The notes under the pieces: model-generated | Seen by the model: only the letters and a program-made list of their open reading frames with translations | Told to the model about the DNA's origin: nothing | The model's database searches: none | DNA from: an uncultured Actinomyces sp. | GTDB taxonomy: Bacteria > Actinomycetota > Actinomycetes > Actinomycetales > Actinomycetaceae | Length of the DNA: 11,530 bases | Assembly: GCA_938022345.1 (NCBI GenBank) | Contig: CALIEP010000095.1 | Location: 1-11,530, forward strand | Reading direction: 5' to 3' | Translations under genes and position numbers: made by a program | In this document: positions 6,806 through 11,530 of the stretch, one piece after another | How the letters are laid out: each line of letters starts with the position of its first letter | Position numbering within the stretch: position 1 is the first letter of the stretch

Positions 6806-7688
6806 CTCCACGCGCGATGATCTCCCTGGCCAAACGTCGGTAGGAACGCGCGCCCGGGTGGTTCGGCGCGTAGCTGGTAATTGGCACTGTCGCGACTGAA
6901 GCATCGGGGAACTTCACAGTACGCGCAATCCGTGTTGTGAAAACAAGGTCACCGAAGGCCTCGTCAAGTCGTTCCAAAACCTCACGCGAGTGCAAGGTAC
7001 GGGTATCGACCATCGTCGCAAGGATTCCATCGATCTTCAGGCGCGGATTAATTCGATCGCGCACTGTTTCAATGGTCTCGACCAGTAATGCGACACCGCG
7101 CAGCGCGAAGAACTCAGCTTCCATGGGAACAATGACGCCGTGTGCAGCGGTCAAGGCATTGACGGTGAGTAGTCCAAGTGAAGGTTGGCAGTCAATGAGA
7201 ATCACGTCGTAATCATCGACAACTGGTCGAAGAACACGCGAGAGCGCTGATTCACGCGCAACCTCGTTAACCAGCTGAACTTCGGCGGCCGAAAGATCGA
7301 TATTCGCAGGCACGATATCGAGGCCGGGAATTGAGGTGTGGCACAGGGCCTGATGAATATCTTCCTTCGGATTCATCAGGAGGTTATAGATTGTGTGTTC
7401 CAACTCCAGGGTATTGATGCCCAGGCCAACAGATGCGGCGCCTTGAGGATCAAAGTCAACAATGAGAACACGACGTCCATATTCAGCGAGCGATGCTGCA
7501 AGATTGATGGTTGTCGTTGTCTTTCCAACCCCACCTTTTTGATTACACATCGCAATAATGCGTGCGGGTCCATGCCCGGTCAGTGGTGCCGGGACGGGGA
7601 AATCATTTTCTTCGTTGGCAGGAAGATCCCCGGTAAGCGTTGGCTGAGATGGATTCGTCACGCTCTCCATCTTAGTGCATTGCTCCAT
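6795..7688 (-). CDS. ParA/Soj-family ATPase of the scpAB operon (297 aa)
   Basis: This is a deviant-Walker ATPase. The Walker A' motif KGGVGKTTT is at 51-59, DFDPQGAAS at 78-86 and Walker B (VILIDCQPSLG) at about 162-172. It has the later conserved VPMEAEFFALRG and the DTRTLHSREVLE stretch typical of ParA/Soj. Such proteins form nucleotide-dependent dimers on DNA and position chromosomes or other cargo. No parB follows; instead it sits upstream of scpA, as does the ParA-like gene in the equivalent mycobacterial and other actinobacterial clusters, so it is probably not the origin-proximal ParA. Residues 1-40 are a variable, acidic/Pro-rich tail outside the fold. The start at 7688 has only a weak GGCGG site; ATG at 7670 is an alternative. 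The gene follows xerD after a 42-base gap. Confidence 0.9.
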   Translation of the reverse strand: MEQCTKMESVTNPSQPTLTGDLPANEENDFPVPAPLTGHGPARIIAMCNQKGGVGKTTTTINLAASLAEYGRRVLIVDFDPQGAASVGLGINTLELEHTIYNLLMNPKEDIHQALCHTSIPGLDIVPANIDLSAAEVQLVNEVARESALSRVLRPVVDDYDVILIDCQPSLGLLTVNALTAAHGVIVPMEAEFFALRGVALLVETIETVRDRINPRLKIDGILATMVDTRTLHSREVLERLDEAFGDLVFTTRIARTVKFPDASVATVPITSYAPNHPGARSYRRLAREIIARGDVA

Positions 7689-7730
7689 ACAATTCCGCCC
7701 TACCCCGCCTATCTTGTCCGCACACTTGTC

Positions 7731-8699
7731 TTATTGGGAGTCCGAGGCTGAGGTTGCGATATCACGTGGATCAAGCTGCGCGCGCGGATGGGCAGTTCGG
7801 TACATTTCTTTGAGGGTCGCGATCGTCACCTTGGTATAAATTTGCGTCGTTGAGACAGAGGAGTGCCCAAGCAATTCCTGCACGTCGCGAATATTCGCTC
7901 CGCCTTCTAATAAATGTGTGGCAAAGGAATGCCGCAAGGTGTGTGGAGAAACGGAGACCTCAAGCTGCGCGCGAGTTGCCGCGCGTTGAATGATGTCCCA
8001 AGCAGACTGACGTGAAAGCGCGCCTCCCCTATTGTTGAGGAAGACGTTAGGACGCCCTTTCCCTTTTGAAGAAAAAAAGGGGCGCGCGCGCACGAGATAG
8101 GCTTCAAGAGCCTGTTTCGCCATAGATCCCAAGGGAACAAGTCGTTCCTTACGTCCTTTTCCAAACAGACGAATAATCGGAAGCTCTTCATTAAGATCTA
8201 GGTCATCGATCGCCATTGAAACGGCCTCGCTGACGCGGGCACCCGTTGCGTAGAGGGTCTCGAGCAGGGCTCGATCACGAAGCGAACGCGGATCATCTCC
8301 GCTGCCCGCTGCCTCAAGCAAGGCTTCGACTTGCTCGACTGTTAGAGCTTTTGGAAGGTGTTCGCCGACTTGAGGAACACGAACGTGGGCGCTGGGATCT
8401 TGAGTACTGAGGCCTTCTCGAAGTGCGTATTTGTGGAAGGAACGAATTGCCGCTAATGCGCGCGCCACGGAGGACGGTGCTGCAGCATGTCCGTCCTTTG
8501 CCTCATTGAGTGACGCAAGAAAGTCTTCAATCGAACTCTCAGTGATCTGATCGCAATCTTCAATGCCGTGTGCTTCTTGGAAAGCACAATATTTTCGTAC
8601 GTCGCGTCGGTAGTTGGAGACAGTATGCGGGGATGCACCCTTCTCTACACTCAGGAAAATGAGCCATTCTTCCTGAACACGCTCCATTTGTTTAGCCAC
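7731..8699 (-). CDS. xerD: Site-specific tyrosine recombinase XerD (322 aa)
   Basis: Xer recombinases act at dif to resolve chromosome dimers before division. The N-terminal SAM-like core-binding domain covers about 5-100 (EEWLIFLSVEKGASPHTVSNYRRDV). The catalytic domain shows all expected residues: R155 (ATGARVSEA), the lysine of GKGRKERLVPLG near 181-184, H253 and R256 (SPHTLRHSFATHLLEGG), H279 (ELLGHSSVSTTQIY) and nucleophile Y288. The ending THPRA-like AHPRAQLDP is usual for XerD, and the gene's place upstream of the ParA-scpAB block also favours XerD over XerC. The start is GTG at 8697-8699. There is no ribosome site, but TACAAT lies six bases before the GTG, as expected for a leaderless mRNA. 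ATG at 8687 is an alternative start. Confidence 0.92.
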   Translation of the reverse strand: MAKQMERVQEEWLIFLSVEKGASPHTVSNYRRDVRKYCAFQEAHGIEDCDQITESSIEDFLASLNEAKDGHAAAPSSVARALAAIRSFHKYALREGLSTQDPSAHVRVPQVGEHLPKALTVEQVEALLEAAGSGDDPRSLRDRALLETLYATGARVSEAVSMAIDDLDLNEELPIIRLFGKGRKERLVPLGSMAKQALEAYLVRARPFFSSKGKGRPNVFLNNRGGALSRQSAWDIIQRAATRAQLEVSVSPHTLRHSFATHLLEGGANIRDVQELLGHSSVSTTQIYTKVTIATLKEMYRTAHPRAQLDPRDIATSASDSQ

Positions 8700-8705
8700 G
8701 GGGTC

Positions 8706-8711
8706 ATTGTA
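8706..8711 (-). promoter_or_regulatory. Putative -10 box (TACAAT) for leaderless xerD transcription
   Basis: TACAAT on the minus strand is followed by six bases and then the GTG start of xerD. In Actinobacteria, leaderless genes typically have a TANNNT box six to seven bases before an ATG or GTG that is itself the transcription start. No convincing -35 or Shine-Dalgarno sequence is visible. This promoter would drive the whole xerD-to-cmk block unless further promoters exist inside it. Confidence 0.5.
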
Positions 8712-8763
8712 TTTGCGCCCAACTGATTTGCCGCATATTCGCTGTTCGAGCGCGGCGAGCGGC

Positions 8764-8769
8764 TACACT
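8764..8769 (+). promoter_or_regulatory. Weak candidate -10 box for the transketolase gene
   Basis: TACACT on the plus strand is a plausible -10, placing the transcription start near 8776 and giving a 5' leader of about 40 bases before the GTG at 8816. No good -35 is seen 16-18 bases upstream in the GC-rich stretch. A 10-base palindrome CCCTGCAGGG (8773-8782) overlaps the predicted start site and could be an operator, although this is speculative. Confidence 0.3.
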
Positions 8770-8815
8770 TAACCCTGCAGGGAAGCCATCTTACCGATTG
8801 CCAGGAGGTCCAATC

Positions 8816-10897
8816 GTGCCCGCGTCTTGGAATAAGCTCGATAGCCGCGCTATTTCCACCGCTAAAATTCTTGCCGCTGATGCAGTTGAACGTGTCGGAA
8901 ATGGACACCCGGGAGCAGCGATTTCTCTTGCTCCTGCGGCGTATGCGCTCTACCAGCGTCACCTTCACCTTGACCCGTCAGACCCGCACTGGTTGGGCCG
9001 CGATCGTTTCATTCTTTCATCGGGCCATTCTTCACTGACTCAATACCTGCAGCTCTATCTTGCGGGAATGGGCGTCGAACTTGAGGACCTGAAAGCCCTG
9101 CGTACCGAAGGCGCACTCACTCCCGGACACCCCGAGTTTGGGCATACCCCGGGAGTTGAGCTCACAACGGGACCGTTGGGAACCGGCCTTGCTTCTGCCG
9201 TTGGTTTCGCAATGGCGGAGCGTTTTACCCACGGTCTTCTCGATCCCGACACTCCTCATGGTCAGTCGATTTTTGATCATTGCGTGTATGTCATTGCCGG
9301 TGACGGGTGTCTTCAAGAAGGTGTTTCTGCGGAGGCTTCGTCTCTTGCGGGAACACAAAAGCTCGGCAATCTCATTGTTTTATGGGACGATAACCGCATT
9401 TCGATCGAAGGCGACACCGATATCGCATTCAGCGAGGATGTTCTCAAGCGCTACGAGTCCTACGGCTGGCACATTCAACGTGTGGACTGGTTGAGTGAGG
9501 ATGGCTCCTACGTCGAAGACGTTCAGGCCTTGGACGAGGCTTTGGCAGCCGCGCGTGAGAACACTGAACAACCGTCAATCATTGCGCTTCGGACGATTAT
9601 CGGATGGCCCACTCCCGAAAAATCTAATACCGGGGGAATCCACGGTGCCAAGCTCGGTGAAGAGGCACTTCGCGGTTTAAAGAGTGCATTGGGAGCCGAT
9701 CCGGATGCTCACTTTGCCGTAGATGAAGAGGCCGTTGCGCATTCACGCAGGCAATTTGCTCAGCGTGCACAGACACTGCGCGCCCAATGGGATCAGCGTT
9801 TCGAAGAGTGGAAGGAAGCAAATCCGCAGCGAGCGGCTCTTCTTGAGCGCCTTCTGCAGGGTGAACTTCCGGAAGACTGGGAGAAGGCGCTCCCCGAATT
9901 CCCGGCGGGAAAGGCAATCGCAACCCGCTCGGCCTCGGGAAAGGTACTGAACGCTATCGCACCGGTGCTTCCTGAACTTTGGGGTGGCTCCGCTGACCTC
10001 GGTGGGTCAAATAACACCTTCCTCAATGGATTCACGTCATTCCTCCCGGAAGGAACCTACTCGCGTTCCTTTGAAGCTGATCCATACGGCCGTAACCTCC
10101 ACTTTGGTATTCGCGAATTTGCAATGGCCTGCGCGATGAACGGTATCGCAGCTGATGGTCTCACCCGCGTGTATGGTGGTACTTTCTTCGTGTTCTCGGA
10201 CTTCATGCGCGGCGCGGTTCGCCTTGCCGCTCTTATGGACCTTCCCGTCACCTATGTTTGGACGCATGATTCAATCGGTGTTGGCGAAGACGGACCTACA
10301 CACCAGCCAATCGAACATCTTGCTTCCTACCGCGCGATTCCGAATCTCGCAGTGATTCGTCCTGCGGATGCTGCTGAGACCGTCCAGGCATGGAAGAACA
10401 TTCTCGAGCAGCATCATCCTGCAGCTTTGGTCTTAAGCCGACAGAATCTTCCTAATCCCGCCCGTGGCGAAGGAAACGAGCTTGCTGATGCTCAAGGTGT
10501 TGCCCGCGGTGCCTACATTCTTGCCGATTGTGAAGACACTCCCGAGGTTATTTTCATGGCCACGGGTTCAGAGGTAGCGCCTACTTTGGAGGCTCATCGC
10601 CTGCTGAAGGCTGAGGGAATTGCTTCGCGCGTTGTCTCGGTTCCGTGCCTTGAGTGGTTTGAGAGCCAGGACGAGGCCTACCGTGAGTCGGTCCTCCCCT
10701 CGGCGGTCCGCGCCCGTGTGGCTGTCGAGGCCGGGATTGCGCTTCCTTGGTACCGCTGGGTTGGCGAAGCCGGACGGATCGTCTCGCTTGAACACTTTGG
10801 CGAGTCTGTGGACGGTGCCCGACTCTTTGAGAAGTACGGATTCACGCCTGAGAACATTGCAGCACAGGCCCGCGAAAGTATCGCTGCCGCTCACTGA
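8816..10897 (+). CDS. tkt: Transketolase (693 aa)
   Basis: Transketolase moves two-carbon ketol units between sugar phosphates (xylulose-5-P donor; ribose-5-P or erythrose-4-P acceptor) with thiamine diphosphate and a divalent metal, in the non-oxidative pentose phosphate pathway. The N-terminal signature includes GNGHPGAAISLAPAAYAL near residue 30. The ThDP/metal motif AGDGCLQEGVSAEASSLAG begins near 160 with DDNRISIEG after it. The second signature GEDGPTHQPIEHLA is near 490, and the C-terminal domain is complete (SLEHFGES, YGFT). Length is normal. I chose GTG at 8816-8818 because AGGAGGT (8803-8809) lies six bases upstream; a TTG at 8798 would precede that site. The gene is divergent from xerD and convergent with the YdcF-like gene, so it is probably monocistronic; talB, which often follows, is absent. 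Confidence 0.96.
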   Translation: MPASWNKLDSRAISTAKILAADAVERVGNGHPGAAISLAPAAYALYQRHLHLDPSDPHWLGRDRFILSSGHSSLTQYLQLYLAGMGVELEDLKALRTEGALTPGHPEFGHTPGVELTTGPLGTGLASAVGFAMAERFTHGLLDPDTPHGQSIFDHCVYVIAGDGCLQEGVSAEASSLAGTQKLGNLIVLWDDNRISIEGDTDIAFSEDVLKRYESYGWHIQRVDWLSEDGSYVEDVQALDEALAAARENTEQPSIIALRTIIGWPTPEKSNTGGIHGAKLGEEALRGLKSALGADPDAHFAVDEEAVAHSRRQFAQRAQTLRAQWDQRFEEWKEANPQRAALLERLLQGELPEDWEKALPEFPAGKAIATRSASGKVLNAIAPVLPELWGGSADLGGSNNTFLNGFTSFLPEGTYSRSFEADPYGRNLHFGIREFAMACAMNGIAADGLTRVYGGTFFVFSDFMRGAVRLAALMDLPVTYVWTHDSIGVGEDGPTHQPIEHLASYRAIPNLAVIRPADAAETVQAWKNILEQHHPAALVLSRQNLPNPARGEGNELADAQGVARGAYILADCEDTPEVIFMATGSEVAPTLEAHRLLKAEGIASRVVSVPCLEWFESQDEAYRESVLPSAVRARVAVEAGIALPWYRWVGEAGRIVSLEHFGESVDGARLFEKYGFTPENIAAQARESIAAAH

Positions 10898-10906
10898 GTA
10901 CGCCAT

Positions 10907-10938
10907 CCTACTGATTGGGAAAAAGGATCCCCAGTAGG
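10907..10938. terminator. Hairpin between the convergent transketolase and YdcF-like genes; possible bidirectional terminator
   Basis: CCTACTG (10907-10913) pairs with CAGTAGG (10932-10938), extended by GGG/CCC (10917-10919 with 10929-10931) after a 3-base bulge, with a 9-base loop containing five A. It lies ten bases after the tkt stop and at the end of the YdcF-like reading region. Neither strand has a clear T-run after the stem, so an intrinsic terminator is only a possibility. Confidence 0.4.
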
Positions 10939-11000
10939 TGACCTAAATACGGCGCAAGAACACTGGCTGCCCAGATCATCGTAATGATGACGTAGGGTAG
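10908..11000 (-). pseudogene. Detached C-terminal transmembrane segment of the YdcF-like gene
   Basis: After the TAG at 11001-11003 the same reading frame continues for 30 codons to a second TAG at 10908-10910. It encodes LPYVIITMIWAASVLAPY, then LGHLLGILFPNQ. This is a strongly hydrophobic segment of membrane-helix length, ending next to the convergent hairpin. Gram-positive YdcF/DUF218 membrane proteins often end in such a helix just after a motif like AFIREFIA, which is what precedes the TAG here. The simplest reading is that a sense codon (for example TGG) became TAG. Low complexity or chance could make a short hydrophobic frame, but its exact placement argues against that. Confidence 0.6.
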
Positions 11001-11530
11001 CTAGTGTTCCTTTGTAATAGCAATAAATTCGCGGATAAATGCTGTCGGAAAGTAATAGCCAGTTGTCTTCGAACCGATACCGTCACCCTTAAGTCCAACT
11101 TTTGAAGCATAGAGTGCTGTGCGGAAGACATGGTAGTCAGAGGTGACGAAGGCGCAGCGGTATGTTCCTAACCCTTGCGCATCCAAAAGATGCTTGGCGA
11201 AGAGAAGGTTCTCCAGGGTTGTTGTCGAGTGATCTTCAAGAAGAATTGAATCCTGCGGGACACCACGTGCAGTTAAATAGCGGGACATGGCTTCAGCTTC
11301 GGAAATGACCTCATCACTCCCCTGCCCACCCGAGGGAACAAGGATCGCATGCGAGCCCTGCGCTTTCCAAAGCTCCACAGCTTGATCGATTCGCCCTCTG
11401 AGCAGAGGTGTCGGCTCCTCTCCCCTAAGTCCAGCACCATGAATGATGATGTAATCAAAGATACGTTTCCGGGGAAGCTTGCGGTAGAGCCAGGAATAAA
11501 GCAATAGCGCAACAAAGCTGAAGAAAAACC
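11001..11530 (-). CDS. YdcF/DUF218-family membrane protein, partial (N-terminus outside the window)
   Basis: The frame is open to the right edge and begins within a membrane helix (FFFSFVALLLYSWLY), followed by a positive patch RKLPRKR, so the soluble domain is probably cytoplasm-proximal after that helix. The DUF218 fold is clear: YIIIHGAGLRGEE with PLLRGRIDQAVELW, then ILVPSGGQGSDEVISEAEAM, DHSTTTLENLLFAKHLL, and CAFVTSDYHVFRTALYASKVG. The matching invariant residues of the family (the GG.G, SEA and TS.YH..R positions) are present. The family includes E. coli YdcF and SanA, linked to the cell envelope, but its reaction is poorly known, so I give no precise function. As written the protein stops at TAG 11001-11003, just after AFIREFIAITKEH. 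That would remove a final membrane helix but leave the DUF218 domain whole, so the protein may still work. Confidence 0.82.
   Translation of the reverse strand, partial: FFFSFVALLLYSWLYRKLPRKRIFDYIIIHGAGLRGEEPTPLLRGRIDQAVELWKAQGSHAILVPSGGQGSDEVISEAEAMSRYLTARGVPQDSILLEDHSTTTLENLLFAKHLLDAQGLGTYRCAFVTSDYHVFRTALYASKVGLKGDGIGSKTTGYYFPTAFIREFIAITKEH

Noticed and set aside
8798..8815. TTG start for transketolase
   Set aside because: The Shine-Dalgarno sequence AGGAGGT lies after the TTG and is placed correctly for the GTG at 8816.

Overview
The window looks like chromosomal DNA from a Gram-positive actinobacterium, probably of the Actinomycetaceae type (Actinomyces / Arcanobacterium / Trueperella relatives). 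This rests on the gene order xerD - ParA - scpA - scpB - rluB - tyrA - cmk, a secreted PGRP-type amidase with LGFP repeats, frequent GTG starts and base composition that is moderate for the phylum (judged by eye). The genus is an inference and cannot be fixed from this sequence alone.

Layout. Positions 1-2405 (minus) hold a secreted peptidoglycan amidase: signal peptide, beta-rich domain, linker, amidase domain and at least five LGFP repeats running off the left edge. An in-frame TGA at 1341-1343 cuts the amidase domain between its first zinc ligand and the rest of the active site. Its upstream region carries five 5-bp elements spaced exactly 9 bp apart over a possible promoter. Next come a tRNA-Pro(GGG) gene with its own promoter and terminator (about 2641-2793, minus), then a tightly packed minus-strand block, 2838-8699: xerD, a ParA-family ATPase, scpA, scpB, rluB, tyrA and cmk. 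Most junctions in the block overlap (GTGA or ATGA) or are separated by only a few bases, so translation is probably coupled. A short divergent intergenic region (8700-8815) separates it from a plus-strand transketolase gene (8816-10897). At the right edge is a minus-strand YdcF/DUF218-type membrane protein whose last transmembrane helix is cut off by an in-frame TAG at 11001-11003.

How the genes fit together. XerD (dimer resolution), the ParA-like ATPase and ScpA/ScpB (kleisin and winged-helix subunits of the Smc complex) concern chromosome segregation. RluB modifies 23S rRNA, Cmk feeds CTP/dCTP synthesis and TyrA makes the tyrosine precursor. Transketolase belongs to the pentose phosphate pathway. 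The two interrupted genes are both envelope genes, while every housekeeping gene between them reads cleanly.

The window is mostly an ordinary conserved housekeeping neighbourhood. I found no evidence of a new defence, mobile or biosynthetic system. The features that most deserve a second look are the two in-frame stops followed by intact homologous reading, the 9-bp phased array upstream of the amidase gene, and the leaderless-looking start of xerD.
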